DNA from: Maribacter litopenaei | GTDB taxonomy: Bacteria > Bacteroidota > Bacteroidia > Flavobacteriales > Flavobacteriaceae | Length of the DNA stretch: 64,000 nucleotides | Direction of reading: 5' to 3' | Assembly: GCF_025244665.1 (NCBI RefSeq) | Contig: NZ_CP104205.1 | Span: 1,795,001 to 1,859,000 of the forward strand | In this document: piece by piece, positions 41,295-50,762 of the stretch | How positions within the stretch are numbered: the first letter of the stretch is position 1 | How the letters are laid out: the number at the start of each line of letters is the position of its first letter | Position numbers and translations under genes: made by a program | Notes under the pieces: model-generated | Seen by the model: only the letters and a program-made list of their open reading frames with translations | Databases searched by the model: none | What the model was told of the DNA's origin: nothing

Positions 41295-43466
41295 CTATTT
41301 TGATTTTTCAACCAAATCTAACTGGTCAATACTTACATTGGTAGTAAACATTCCATAATTTACTATTGCCTTTCCTTTTTCCAGGGAATCAATCGTGCCA
41401 ACTGCCTTTCCATCCAACATTCGAACTCGATCTCCAACCTTAAAAATGGGTCGTGGTTTGTTTTTCTCCTTTTGAATAGATTTTTTCTTTTCAACCTTCT
41501 TCTTTTCGCGGATAACCTCGACCTCTTTTTGTACTTCTTGGGCCACCTCGGCCTTTTTGGCCCGTTCCTTTTTTGCTTCCGCTGCCGACTTTTTCTTGCG
41601 TTTGCTGTTTTCGGTCTCTACAATCCTAAGTAACTCGGAAATCAATGGTCGCTTCTTGTTGTTTTGAAAATATTTGTCCGCAGCAATATTGACTTTGTTG
41701 CCCAACTGAATCATTCGCTGGTCATGGTCATACAATTCTTGGTAATTCTCAAGTTTCGACTTTATCTTGGCATTTAATTTTTCCAACCGTTCCGCTTCTT
41801 CACGTGCCTTGTTTTCCTCTTCCTTGAGTTTGGAACCTGTTTCGGCCATTTTATTTCGTTCCTTTTGCAATTTGGCGATGGTGGCATCAAACCGAACCTT
41901 TCCACGCTCAATTTTCTTTTTGGCCTTGTTGATGAGCGAGTAGGGGATACCGTTTTTTTGAGCAACTTCAAAAGTAAAGGAACTTCCAGCCTGCCCTAAG
42001 ATCAATTGAAAGGTAGGTTCCAGGGTCTTGCTGTCAAAAAGCATATTCGCATTGGTCGCATGTGGCAGTTCATTCGCAAGGGCCTTTAAATTGGCATAGT
42101 GGGTGGTAATCACTCCATAGGAACCACGTTCATAGAACACCTCCAAAAAGGTCTCCGCCAAGGCCCCGCCCAATTCAGGGTCACTTCCAGTTCCAAATTC
42201 ATCTATTAAGAACAATGTCCTATCGTTGCATCGTTTCAAAAATTGATTCATGTTTTTAAGCCGATAACTGTACGTACTTAAATGATTTTCAATGGATTGG
42301 TTATCTCCAATATCCGTCAATATCTTTTGGAAAAAGCAGACTTCGCTACGTTCATGCACCGGAATCAATAATCCACTTTGAAGCATAACCTGCAAAAGTC
42401 CTATAGTTTTTAAGGTGATACTTTTCCCCCCGGCATTTGGATCAGAAATCACTATGATTCGGTTCTCCGGATGCAACTCTATGGTCTGTGGAAAGGTTTT
42501 TTCCCCCTTTCTCAAATTGCTCAGAAAAAGTAGAGGATGATAGGCATCCCTTAAGAACATCCTTCTAGTATTGTTCAATGAAGGCTTTAGAGCATTGATA
42601 TCTTGTGCGTACTTCGCTTTTGCCGCTGTAACGTCTACCTGTGTCAAATAATCCTGATAATCGCTTAAAAGCGCTCTAAATGGTCTTATCTGATTTGTTA
42701 GCTGGTTTAATATGCGTTGTATTTCTTCCTTTTCGTCAAATTCAAGATTATTAAGTTCCCTACTGTATTTCAAGGCGGCCTCCGGTTCTATGTAGACAAT
42801 ACTTCCCGTTTTGGATGTACCCATGACCGCTCCACGTACTTTTTTCCGATACATGGCCTTTACCGCCAACACTCTCCTGTTGTCAACCACAGATTCCCTG
42901 ATTTCATCCAAATAATCAGAAGATTGATAGGTTCCCAAGGCTGCACTGAAGCTTTGACTTATCTTTCCCCGTACCTGATTTATTTGTCTCCGTATGCGCA
43001 ATAGGTTTTCTGAAGCATTGTCCTTTACTTCTCCAAAGCGGTCAATGACGTTGTTCACAAGGTCCGGAATTTCCTTATTAGGTTCCAGTTCCGAGGCGAC
43101 ATTATGTAAAAGGGGATAATATTCCTGAAACTTTTTGAAAAACTTTTGATGGGTCAGCACGGTATCGCAGATACTGGCGATACGTTTAAACCCCTGTAGT
43201 TCTAACGTAGTGTTTTCGATTTTCAAAAGTCTCAGCTCACCGTTGATGCCGTCAAAACCATGGTTGGGTATGCTATTCTCACTAATCAATGATGATAAGT
43301 ATTCGGAGGTCAATCCTAGGGAATGCTCCATCCGGGCTTCAGTCCCGTAAGGTATTATTTCCAATGCCGATTCTTTGCCCAACGGAGTATTGCAGCGTGC
43401 GGAAATCTGCTGTAACACTTTAGGGAATTCAAGGTCTTGAAGCGTTTTAGGATGAATCTGAGCCAC
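41295..43466 (-). CDS. mutS2: MutS2-family DNA mismatch-recognition ATPase
   Basis: Intact, 723 residues. The ATPase core has Walker A DPNAGGKSITLKTIGLLQ near residue 350 and Walker B TLFLIDEFGTGSDPELGGA near 425, then VITTHYANLKALA. N-terminal clamp/lever helices precede it and a long charged coiled coil follows. The end is a KOW-like barrel (FKVGDRVRMLDGKAVGTID). No Smr nuclease domain is present, as is common for Bacteroidetes MutS2. Roles of the family are recombination control or rescue of collided ribosomes; which applies here is unknown. Confidence 0.93.
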   Translation of the reverse strand: MAQIHPKTLQDLEFPKVLQQISARCNTPLGKESALEIIPYGTEARMEHSLGLTSEYLSSLISENSIPNHGFDGINGELRLLKIENTTLELQGFKRIASICDTVLTHQKFFKKFQEYYPLLHNVASELEPNKEIPDLVNNVIDRFGEVKDNASENLLRIRRQINQVRGKISQSFSAALGTYQSSDYLDEIRESVVDNRRVLAVKAMYRKKVRGAVMGTSKTGSIVYIEPEAALKYSRELNNLEFDEKEEIQRILNQLTNQIRPFRALLSDYQDYLTQVDVTAAKAKYAQDINALKPSLNNTRRMFLRDAYHPLLFLSNLRKGEKTFPQTIELHPENRIIVISDPNAGGKSITLKTIGLLQVMLQSGLLIPVHERSEVCFFQKILTDIGDNQSIENHLSTYSYRLKNMNQFLKRCNDRTLFLIDEFGTGSDPELGGALAETFLEVFYERGSYGVITTHYANLKALANELPHATNANMLFDSKTLEPTFQLILGQAGSSFTFEVAQKNGIPYSLINKAKKKIERGKVRFDATIAKLQKERNKMAETGSKLKEEENKAREEAERLEKLNAKIKSKLENYQELYDHDQRMIQLGNKVNIAADKYFQNNKKRPLISELLRIVETENSKRKKKSAAEAKKERAKKAEVAQEVQKEVEVIREKKKVEKKKSIQKEKNKPRPIFKVGDRVRMLDGKAVGTIDSLEKGKAIVNYGMFTTNVSIDQLDLVEKSK

Positions 43467-43486
43467 AAAATAGGTTTAAATCGCCG

Positions 43487-43494
43487 CAAAGGTA
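43487..43494 (-). promoter_or_regulatory. Candidate -7 box for mutS2
   Basis: Reverse strand TACCTTTG matches TAnnTTTG, 20 nt before the mutS2 ATG. Confidence 0.45.
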
Positions 43495-43645
43495 ATTATT
43501 GCCTCGAATATAGGAAATACGTGCTGTAGTTGCCTATATCAGAGCCCTGTTCGATGAAAAACACAATATTGCGCCTATTTTTTTGTTATAGAGAAAAGAT
43601 TTTCAGTCTGTTACCTTATTCGGAAATCAAAATAGCAGTAAGAAT

Positions 43646-44713
43646 ATGAAATATATTTCCCAAGTTTTGATAGTTTTTACACTCACGATTTTAGGGGTAG
43701 GGTGCTCTACCACCAAAGAAGTGGCCATAACTTTCAAAGAACCTTCACCGGTAACCCTAACTAATGAAATCAAAACTATTGGTATCATTGATGCTACGGA
43801 ACAATCATTGGTAAAATTGGAGGGCCAAAGTAACCTTGACGCTGTGGCCGCAAGTGATGAACAATGGCTCAGTGTTAATGGAACAGAAGCCAGTATTGAA
43901 GGTTTACTGGACGCCCTTTCTAAAGACAGAAGATTTCAAGGGGTCAAACTCATTGATAGGTCGGATATCGCCAAAAGCTTAGGATCGGTGCAGTTGGATC
44001 AGGCTACTTGGAACAAAATTGGTGAATTGTGCAAAGAAAACAAGGTGGATGCCATATTTGCGCTGGCGCATTTCGATGTAGACACCAGACTAACGGTTAG
44101 AAAGGCCACTATTACGGAGACGGATCTCATGCGAACGCAACAGCGGGTAAAAGGACAGGAAATCACCATGGAAACCCTCATTGAAAATGGCTGGAGAATT
44201 TTTGATCCCAACAAAAAGGAAATAATCGATGAAATAGTAACCAATGACCAGCTAATAACATCATCACAAGGAAAGGACTTAACAGAAGCCTTCAATAATT
44301 TAGGCGGCCGGAGACAGAGTGCCTTGGACTTCAGCAAAAATACGGGTGTGGCTTATGGACAGAGGCTGTTGCCCTATGAACAACAAGTACTGAGGGAATA
44401 TTTTGTGAAAGGAGACAAAGGGCTCAATGAGGCCCACGTATTAATTCAAGAGGGACAAATAGCCGAAGCTAAAAACAGATTGAAGCCTTTGGTTATGGAT
44501 GAAAATACGGATCTTGGCAGCAAGGCAAGTTACAACCTTGCCGTTTTAAACGAGTATCAGGGAGATGTAGAGGCAGCCGTTGAATGGACATTAAAATCTA
44601 TTGAATTAAAAAGAAGACCTTTAAACGAAGAATATTTGAAGATCCTCAAAAGCCGACAAACAAAGAATATATTGCTTCAGCAACAATATCCGGAAATAGG
44701 CTCCTTGGACTGA
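43646..44713 (+). CDS. DUF6340 lipoprotein with C-terminal TPR
   Basis: Intact, 355 residues. Lipoprotein signal ends TILGVGCSTTKE. The central part (NEIKTIGIIDATEQS, ALSKDRRFQGVKLIDRSDIA, NKVDAIFALAHFDVDT) fits the DUF6340 family of Bacteroidetes lipoproteins. A C-terminal pair of TPR-like helices (ASYNLAVLNEYQGDVEAAVE) follows. The function is unknown. Single gene. Confidence 0.8.
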   Translation: MKYISQVLIVFTLTILGVGCSTTKEVAITFKEPSPVTLTNEIKTIGIIDATEQSLVKLEGQSNLDAVAASDEQWLSVNGTEASIEGLLDALSKDRRFQGVKLIDRSDIAKSLGSVQLDQATWNKIGELCKENKVDAIFALAHFDVDTRLTVRKATITETDLMRTQQRVKGQEITMETLIENGWRIFDPNKKEIIDEIVTNDQLITSSQGKDLTEAFNNLGGRRQSALDFSKNTGVAYGQRLLPYEQQVLREYFVKGDKGLNEAHVLIQEGQIAEAKNRLKPLVMDENTDLGSKASYNLAVLNEYQGDVEAAVEWTLKSIELKRRPLNEEYLKILKSRQTKNILLQQQYPEIGSLD

Positions 44714-44837
44714 ATCCTATAAATACTTTCTGCTGACATATTTCAATAAATTGTCAGATATCCATTTCCCGTGAAATGGCTCCATAATGACGTTTGGGTA
44801 CCATGGAATTCCGAATCCTAATTAAAATCAAGACAAT

Positions 44838-45266
44838 TTAATGGGCCTCCGAAGTTGCTGCCCAAATATCCTGTTGTTCCCTAGTTGGTTTTAAGATTGG
44901 TTGTATTTGAGGCTTTATACGGATATATTCCCTGAGTCGGTAGGATTCCAAAACGTCTGCCATATCCATGGTCTCTTTGCTTGAAAGCTGCTTAAATAGT
45001 TCGTATTTCGCCATTGGGGAAAGGGAGTCATCGTTTTCAATCGCCTTTTTCTTCACTAAAAATTTGGCAATTGTTCCTTGAAATTCCAAGGCCTGTTCTG
45101 TCCCCATGACCAAACGAGGCTGGTATTTTGCAGTAATATCCACTGCCTCCGAGCGTATCTTACCATCTATCTTAAGGGCATATAAAGTTTGGCCCGATAA
45201 TCGAAATGAATAGAAAACGACAATAACCGTTATTAACACCGTTTTCAAAATAAAGTTTTTCTTCAT
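44838..45266 (-). CDS. Small secreted protein of unknown function
   Basis: Intact, 142 residues. Signal peptide VLITVIVVFYSFRLSGQ. The mature part is helical and charged (FLVKKKAIENDDSLSPMAKY, KETMDMADVLESYRLREYIR). No family recognised. Stands alone between the DUF6340 gene and ung. Confidence 0.6.
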   Translation of the reverse strand: MKKNFILKTVLITVIVVFYSFRLSGQTLYALKIDGKIRSEAVDITAKYQPRLVMGTEQALEFQGTIAKFLVKKKAIENDDSLSPMAKYELFKQLSSKETMDMADVLESYRLREYIRIKPQIQPILKPTREQQDIWAATSEAH

Positions 45267-45421
45267 AACAAACCAGGTATTAATGGATATAAAATGTAAG
45301 GATTTTATGCCTTTTTGTCAAGTATATAATTCCTAAGGCCCATAAATACAAGGAGTACCTTCATTTAGGTTTGCGATTCACTGTATTAAAACTAGCTTTG
45401 TCAAAAAAGACAATTAGAATT

Positions 45422-46086
45422 ATGAATGTACGAATGGAATCGGGTTGGAAGTCTCAACTAAAGCCGGAATTTGAGAAGCCGTATTTCACGGAATTGATTC
45501 AATTTGTAAAGGAGGAATACTCCCAACATACTTGTTATCCCAAGGGAAGCGACATATTTGCGGCATTTGACCATTGTACCTTTGAAAATACCAAGGTTGT
45601 AATACTGGGCCAAGACCCCTATCATGGTCCTGGTCAAGCCAATGGCCTATGTTTTTCCGTCAAGGATGGAATTCCGCATCCTCCTTCTTTAGTTAATATT
45701 TTCAAGGAAATCGAAAACGATTTACAACAGCCTTATCCAAAAAGCGGAAATCCGGAGAGATGGGCCGATCAAGGAGTACTCTTATTGAATGCAGCATTAA
45801 CTGTACGAGCCCACCAAGCGGGCAGTCATCAGGGTAAAGGATGGGAAACATTTACGGATGCCGTCATTAAAACCTTGTCCAACAAAAAGGAGCATATTGT
45901 GTTTTTGCTATGGGGTGGCTACGCCAAGAAAAAATGACATTGATCGATTCCAAAAGACATCATGTCTTGACATCGGGGCATCCGTCGCCACTAAGTGCCA
46001 ATAGGGGGTATTGGTTTGGAAACCGTCATTTTTCAAGTTGTAATAAATTATTATCCCAATGGTACAATAAAACGATTCAATGGTAA
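45422..46086 (+). CDS. ung: Uracil-DNA glycosylase, one frameshift
   Basis: Removes uracil from DNA (base excision repair). 221 residues after repair. Catalytic water-activating motif VVILGQDPYHGPGQANGLCF near residue 60, then WADQGVLLLNAALTV and the DNA-intercalation loop HPSPLSANRGYWFG near the end. The frame is lost in an A run near 45935 (one A missing in AAGAAAAAATG). Repair gives GGYAKKKMTLIDSKRHHVLTSG. The start at 45422 was chosen because MNVRMESGW opens the conserved domain. Confidence 0.93.
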
Positions 46087-46161
46087 GTTGTATGTGTAAG
46101 TAAAATTTGTAGTATTTACATAGAAAATTCTTAATTAACCTAAAGTAAACTCCCCCTAACT

Positions 46162-46593
46162 ATGAAAAAGTTTGAAAACATACACTCTATCCTGTTGATT
46201 GATGATGATGAATCGAGCAATTTTCTTCATTCGATATTCATAAATAAATTAGGCCTTGATATTGAAATAAATACCGCCCTGAACGGTCAAGAAGGACTAG
46301 ATTTCATATTGGAGAAAGGGCTAGAAAAGTTATCTCTGCCTTGCATGGTCATGTTAGATCTTAGAATGCCAATAAAGGATGGTTGGGAATTCATGCGAAT
46401 GTATGAGGAACAGGTTCCCGAGGAACTAAAGGAACAATTGGTAATAGTTTTGGTCACCGTTAGCGATAACCAGGAAGATAGGGATAGGGCAGAGGCCAAT
46501 CCTTACATCATGGATTACGCCCAAAAACCATTATCTGACAGCACATTTAAAAAACTGATCGCTAAGCACTTCAGCTTGGAGCAAGTAGTTTAG
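46162..46593 (+). CDS. Stand-alone response regulator receiver (CheY-like)
   Basis: Intact, 143 residues, receiver domain only. Acidic pocket ILLIDDDESS, phospho-acceptor Asp in CMVMLDLRMPIKDGWEF, switch Thr/Ser in VLVTVSDN and Lys in YAQKPLS. No output domain, so it acts through a partner. No kinase lies beside it. Its stop overlaps that of the convergent substrate-binding gene. Confidence 0.9.
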   Translation: MKKFENIHSILLIDDDESSNFLHSIFINKLGLDIEINTALNGQEGLDFILEKGLEKLSLPCMVMLDLRMPIKDGWEFMRMYEEQVPEELKEQLVIVLVTVSDNQEDRDRAEANPYIMDYAQKPLSDSTFKKLIAKHFSLEQVV

Positions 46594-47441
46594 TCCAGGG
46601 CCAAATAACTTTCTACCGGTAATTTATTGTCAATAAGTTTTAGTTTTAACAAGGTTTCCAATACATTTTCCAAAGTGTTGGGGGAAAGTTGTTTTTGGCT
46701 CCATGCCGTTTTGGACAACCATTCTTGAATATCCTCCAATTTTTGACCATATCTATTAGCAAGGGTACGGTCAATACTGGGGATACTTTTAAATTCCGAG
46801 GTGTAGAGATCGATGATTTCCTTTACATGATCGATAAGATTTGGGGATTGTTCCAAGAATTTATGCGTAGCAACCAGCATAAAACAGGGCCAAGGTGTTG
46901 GACAATCTCCCAATCTTCTAAATATACCCTTATCTACCAGTGGTTTTGTGGTAAAGTGTTCCCACATAAAATAGTCGGCACTGCCTTCAGTAAGGCTCAG
47001 AACGGCACCGTCGAGATTGTTTATGACCTCGAATCGCAGTACATCAGGGTCCCAGCCCTCATTACGGGCCTGCACATAGGCCATTAAATGACTTCCACTT
47101 CCATATCTGCTAATGGCCGCCCTAGCACCCTTTAAATCGCTTAATTTCTTAAAATTGCTTTTAAAACCTACATGAACTCCCCAGAGCAGTGGAGAAGCAA
47201 TATATTCCTGGATAATTTTGACCGGGTTTCCTTCTGTTATACTTTTAACGATACCTTCGGTAAGAATAATGGCCAAATCAGATTCCCCTTCGGCCAACAT
47301 TTGACACATCTTTCCAGTGCCCTCAGGAATATCTTCCCATTGTAGGTCAATTCCACGCTGTTCAAAGGCCCCTTCCTCTATGGCCAAATGCCATGGTAGA
47401 TTAAAATGTTCCGGAACACCTATTATTTTGACTTTTTTCAA
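46590..47441 (-). CDS. NMT1/ABC-type substrate-binding-like protein, no signal peptide
   Basis: Intact, about 284 residues. Fold of periplasmic binding proteins (KIIGVPEHFNLPWHLAIEEG, GTGKMCQMLAEGESDLAII, RAAISRYGSGSHLMAYVQA) but with no export signal, so a cytoplasmic role is likely. The start is taken as TTG at 47441, overlapping the stop (TGA, 47438) of the nucleoside phosphorylase; there is no ATG near. The ligand is unknown. Similar proteins in Bacteroidetes are annotated only as substrate-binding domain proteins. Confidence 0.72.
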   Translation of the reverse strand: MKKVKIIGVPEHFNLPWHLAIEEGAFEQRGIDLQWEDIPEGTGKMCQMLAEGESDLAIILTEGIVKSITEGNPVKIIQEYIASPLLWGVHVGFKSNFKKLSDLKGARAAISRYGSGSHLMAYVQARNEGWDPDVLRFEVINNLDGAVLSLTEGSADYFMWEHFTTKPLVDKGIFRRLGDCPTPWPCFMLVATHKFLEQSPNLIDHVKEIIDLYTSEFKSIPSIDRTLANRYGQKLEDIQEWLSKTAWSQKQLSPNTLENVLETLLKLKLIDNKLPVESYLALD

Positions 47442-48310
47442 TTTGCAGCTATTTTCTCGGAGCGTAAATTTAATCAGTTCTTGTACTGAAGCTTCGGATT
47501 TTTGGAAAATTCCTCGGTAACGCGATTGGCTAAAATACAATTAAGGGAAACAGCCTGATGACCCAACAAATTGGAAAGGGCATAAATACCGAGATGTTTC
47601 CATTTCCAAGTTGGTAATCACCTTACCATCGTAGCGAAAGTCCGTGATACACTTTGTAAATTGATTCACACTGGGCATGAGCCTAAGACTCCTTCCCTGG
47701 GATGCATAAAATCCTGTATTTGTTGTTGTTACACCTAATCGTATACGATTTAAACTGAAAATATCCGCCAATTCCTTGTCACATTCCACGATATAGGGTC
47801 TTGACTTTTTGGGTGACCAATTGGTCTGACGTATAAATTCTTCCTCCATTTCTCCAAAGCCATTCAAATCGTTGTTATAAAAATGAAGTAGCCCGTCGAA
47901 ACCTACCGCAAGCTCCGTCAATATCCAAGAATCGATGGGAATATCGGCCTGTATTGCCCCGAAGTTCCAATCCTGATTATTTTTAATCGTATACGATTTT
48001 TACGAACCTTTCTTGTGTTAAAATCTATATTAACAAGGGCGTCTAACTCGTTTAAAACGATATCAATATTATCAGTTCCTATTCCTGTGGAAATAACACT
48101 GATTCGTTTCCCGTTTAAAACCCCAGTGTGAGTCACAAACTCCCTTTTCGCCTTCTTTATTTCTATTGAATCGAAATGATTGGACACCTCAGATACGCGA
48201 TCCGGGTCGCCCACGGTAATAATGGTTTCTGCAATGTCTTCTGGTAATAGATTGAGATGGTAAATGCTGCCGTCGGCATTTAGTATAAGCTCGGAAGGGC
48301 TTAGGTGCAT
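47438..48310 (-). CDS. Nucleoside phosphorylase (uridine phosphorylase-like), four frameshifts
   Basis: Phosphorolysis of nucleosides to base and ribose-1-phosphate. About 290 residues after repair. ETIITVGDPDRVSEVSNHF is the phosphate-binding block, RISVISTGIGTDNIDIVL the second, and NLEMETSGIYALSNLLGH the nucleoside-binding EMET motif. Lesions at 47959-47961, 47589-47593, 47495-47497 and 47456-47460 each restore CCGG (giving GTSGAIQADIP, METSGIYAL, SKNPEASVQ and FTLRKIAAN). Ends overlapping the next gene and starts 1 nt after the DUF1835 stop, so a three-gene operon. Confidence 0.88.
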
Positions 48311-48311
48311 T

Positions 48312-49244
48312 CTAGAGTTTTAATATCCTTTTGGAATCTGTATTGTACAGGAAATCATATTTTAAGGCACCACCCAAATACACATCATTATCCTGAATGC
48401 AAGAATAATAACTAGTTTGCCCATCAAGGATATCCTTTCCTTTTTTTGTTAACCTCACAGGGTTCAAGGAGGTAAATAGTGGTTTAAGACGTTGTAGCGC
48501 CCTTTCATATTGAGAATCACCAAAACCTAGATTTCCTTGGTTTTTTAGAATGGTACTTAAAAACTCGCCTTTGGATTTCGGTTTTTTATCAATGGCCAAT
48601 TGGAGAATATTATTTTCCATTTCGTTCAAGCCATTGGCAATACTGGGAAATCGTTTTAAATGGGTCTTTACGGCATCCCCCAAATAAGCAAAGTTGTAAT
48701 CATTGAAATCCGTAAGGTTTTCCAATCGAATCGGATTGTTACTGCAGTACAGTTGCCATACGTAATCGGCATATTCCACATCGTCCTGATTCAAGACTAC
48801 TTTGTTATCATATAACTTTAAAAGTTGTTCGTCAGAAAGTTCATTTAGCGCATATAACCTATCGGATTCATCCTCTTTACCGCTGCACACCAATGAAATT
48901 TCCGCATATCTTCTATTGGTAAGGAGCCAACTTATAACGGCCAACATGTTTACTTGGCAAAAAAGGTCATACTCAAACCAAAGCACAATTTGATCCTGCT
49001 GCTTATGGTTACAGAGGGAACGGTATTCCTTTAGTGTTTTTTCTATAAACCAGGATTTGGAAACCTTATAATTTTTGTGCAAGAACTCAAACCTTGTTTT
49101 CCGGAAAGACTCACTACCTACGGTCGTGAGTGTTTTTCCCTCACACAGCATTTCCCGCCATGTAATGATATCTCCTTTTATATTTAACTTTTTGAGACGG
49201 TCGGTGAAAGCGTCTCCGTTCGTAATGTGCAGAAGGGAACTCAT
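48312..49244 (-). CDS. DUF1835 domain protein
   Basis: Intact, 310 residues, cytoplasmic. Begins SLLHITNGDAFTDRLKKLN, followed by WREMLCEGKT and VLWFEYDLFCQVNML, the conserved blocks of DUF1835. The function is unknown. First gene of an operon with a nucleoside phosphorylase and a binding-protein-like gene, which hints at nucleotide or nucleoside metabolism, though the tie is only positional. Confidence 0.83.
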   Translation of the reverse strand: MSSLLHITNGDAFTDRLKKLNIKGDIITWREMLCEGKTLTTVGSESFRKTRFEFLHKNYKVSKSWFIEKTLKEYRSLCNHKQQDQIVLWFEYDLFCQVNMLAVISWLLTNRRYAEISLVCSGKEDESDRLYALNELSDEQLLKLYDNKVVLNQDDVEYADYVWQLYCSNNPIRLENLTDFNDYNFAYLGDAVKTHLKRFPSIANGLNEMENNILQLAIDKKPKSKGEFLSTILKNQGNLGFGDSQYERALQRLKPLFTSLNPVRLTKKGKDILDGQTSYYSCIQDNDVYLGGALKYDFLYNTDSKRILKL

Positions 49245-49358
49245 TTCCGATGTAAGGTTTATGTTAAGCGATTAAAAGTAAGGTTTAATGTAAAAAAACA
49301 AAAGAATTTAACAGAAAAAGACGCAACCCTTTTTCCAATCCTACATTATAAAGGGTTT

Positions 49359-49683
49359 TTATCCTCCAACTCTTTTAACATTGAAGCCCTTTTCTTTGAG
49401 AATGTCCATTATTTTATCCCTATAATCACCCTGTATGATGATTTGGTCATTTTTAAAACTTCCGCCCACACTAAGCCTTGTTTTTAATTCCTTGGCCAAT
49501 TTCTTGAAGTCACTGTCCGCCCCGGTATACCCTTCAATAATAGTGATGGGCTTTCCTTTTCTTTTTTCATATTTACAGATCATTGGGGTTTCCTGAAGCC
49601 AAATATCGCTCTTCGTTACTTCTTCCGGGGTTTCTTCCGGTTCGTGGTCGGAAATAAGTTTTTAAGCTGATCTTTTAAATCCA
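49359..49683 (-). CDS. SUI1/eIF1-like translation factor (YciH type), one frameshift
   Basis: About 108 residues. SUI1 core: KGKPITIIEGYTGADSDFKK, LKTRLSVGGSFKND, QIIIQGDYRDKIMDIL, then KEKGFNVKR. Bacterial YciH proteins resemble eIF1 and may act in initiation fidelity or under stress. The frame breaks at 49649-49651 (TTTCCGGACC seen as TTTCCGACC). Repair gives LKNLFPDHEPEETPEE. Starts 3 nt after the 2OG oxygenase stop. Confidence 0.87.
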
Positions 49684-49686
49684 TAA

Positions 49687-50637
49687 TTATTTTTTAATCA
49701 GTCCCAATTCTATCAAGCGCTCATGCAGGAATTCACCAGCCGTAATGTCCTCATAGCGTTTAGGATGCTCCTCATCGATACAGTTTTCCAAGCAATTCAG
49801 GGACATCTCACTAATGGGATGCATAAAAAAAGGAACGGAATAACGGGAAGTGCCCCACAATTCCCTTGGAGGATTCACCACTTGGTGAATCGTGGACAAA
49901 AGTTTGTTGTTGGACAGCCTGGAGAGCATATCCCCAACGTTAATCATTAGCTCATCAGGTTGGGCAATGGCATCTACCCATTCACCTTTGTGGTTTTGAA
50001 CCTGAAGCCCCTTTCCATGGGCTCCCATCAATAGGGTAATTAGGTTAATGTCCCCGTGAGCGGCGGCTCTTACGGCATTTTTAGGCTCCGAAGTAATGGG
50101 GGGATAATGGATAGGCCTTAAAATCGAGTTTCCGTTTTTTATGAATTCATCGAAATAGTTCTCTTTTAAATCCAAGTGAATAGCAAGGGCGCGCAACACA
50201 TATTTTGCCGTTTTTTCGAGCATTTTATAGGTCTCCTTTCCAACCTCGTTGAATTTGGGGAGTTCATCTACCGTTACATTATCCGGATATTCCTCCTTCA
50301 ATTTTGGGTTGTCCTCCACATACTGACCAAAATGCCAAAACTCCTTTAAATCACCCTCTTTACGGCCCTTGGCGTGTTCCTTGCCAAAAGAAGTGTAGCC
50401 CCTTTGCCCGCCAATTCCTTCAATTTCATATTTGTCTTTGATCTCCTGCGGAAGGTTAAAGAATTTTTTAATTTCCGAATAAAGACTATCTACCAACTCA
50501 TCGGATAGAAAATGGCCTCTTAATGCCACAAAACCTATATTTTCAAAAGCTTCCCCAATTTCCTTTACAAACTTTTGTTTTCTTTCAGGGTCGCCCGATA
50601 TAAAATCCTTTAAATCAACACTGGGTACTAAACTCAT
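49687..50637 (-). CDS. 2-oxoglutarate/Fe(II) oxygenase, isopenicillin N synthase-like
   Basis: Intact, 316 residues from ATG 50637 (MSLVPSVDLKDF). Iron ligands HxD in AAHGDINLITLL near residue 205 and His in LLSTIHQVVNPP. 2OG-binding RYSVPFF follows. The N-terminal DIOX_N block is FENIGFVALRGH. The substrate is unknown. Upstream of and close to the SUI1 gene. Candidate -7 box at 50662. Confidence 0.87.
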   Translation of the reverse strand: MSLVPSVDLKDFISGDPERKQKFVKEIGEAFENIGFVALRGHFLSDELVDSLYSEIKKFFNLPQEIKDKYEIEGIGGQRGYTSFGKEHAKGRKEGDLKEFWHFGQYVEDNPKLKEEYPDNVTVDELPKFNEVGKETYKMLEKTAKYVLRALAIHLDLKENYFDEFIKNGNSILRPIHYPPITSEPKNAVRAAAHGDINLITLLMGAHGKGLQVQNHKGEWVDAIAQPDELMINVGDMLSRLSNNKLLSTIHQVVNPPRELWGTSRYSVPFFMHPISEMSLNCLENCIDEEHPKRYEDITAGEFLHERLIELGLIKK

Positions 50638-50661
50638 AACTAAATTATTAGCAATATTTGA

Positions 50662-50669
50662 CAAAGCTA
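50662..50669 (-). promoter_or_regulatory. Candidate -7 box for the 2OG oxygenase gene
   Basis: Reverse strand TAGCTTTG matches TAnnTTTG, 24 nt before the ATG at 50637. Confidence 0.4.
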
Positions 50670-50762
50670 CAAATTCTTGATCAGATCAGAAGTGTTGTAA
50701 ACATAACAATGTAATGTGTTTTTTGTTACATTTAAACCCTAAATAAAACAACTATTCCCTCT

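Noticed and set aside
46162..47441. Two-component system formed by the response regulator and binding-protein gene
   Set aside because: They are convergent, overlap only at their stops, and no kinase is nearby.
46590..47540. Fusion of the phosphorylase tail with the binding-protein gene
   Set aside because: The apparent fusion comes from a frame shift at 47495 and 47456; after repair the phosphorylase ends at 47438 and the next gene starts at the overlapping TTG.
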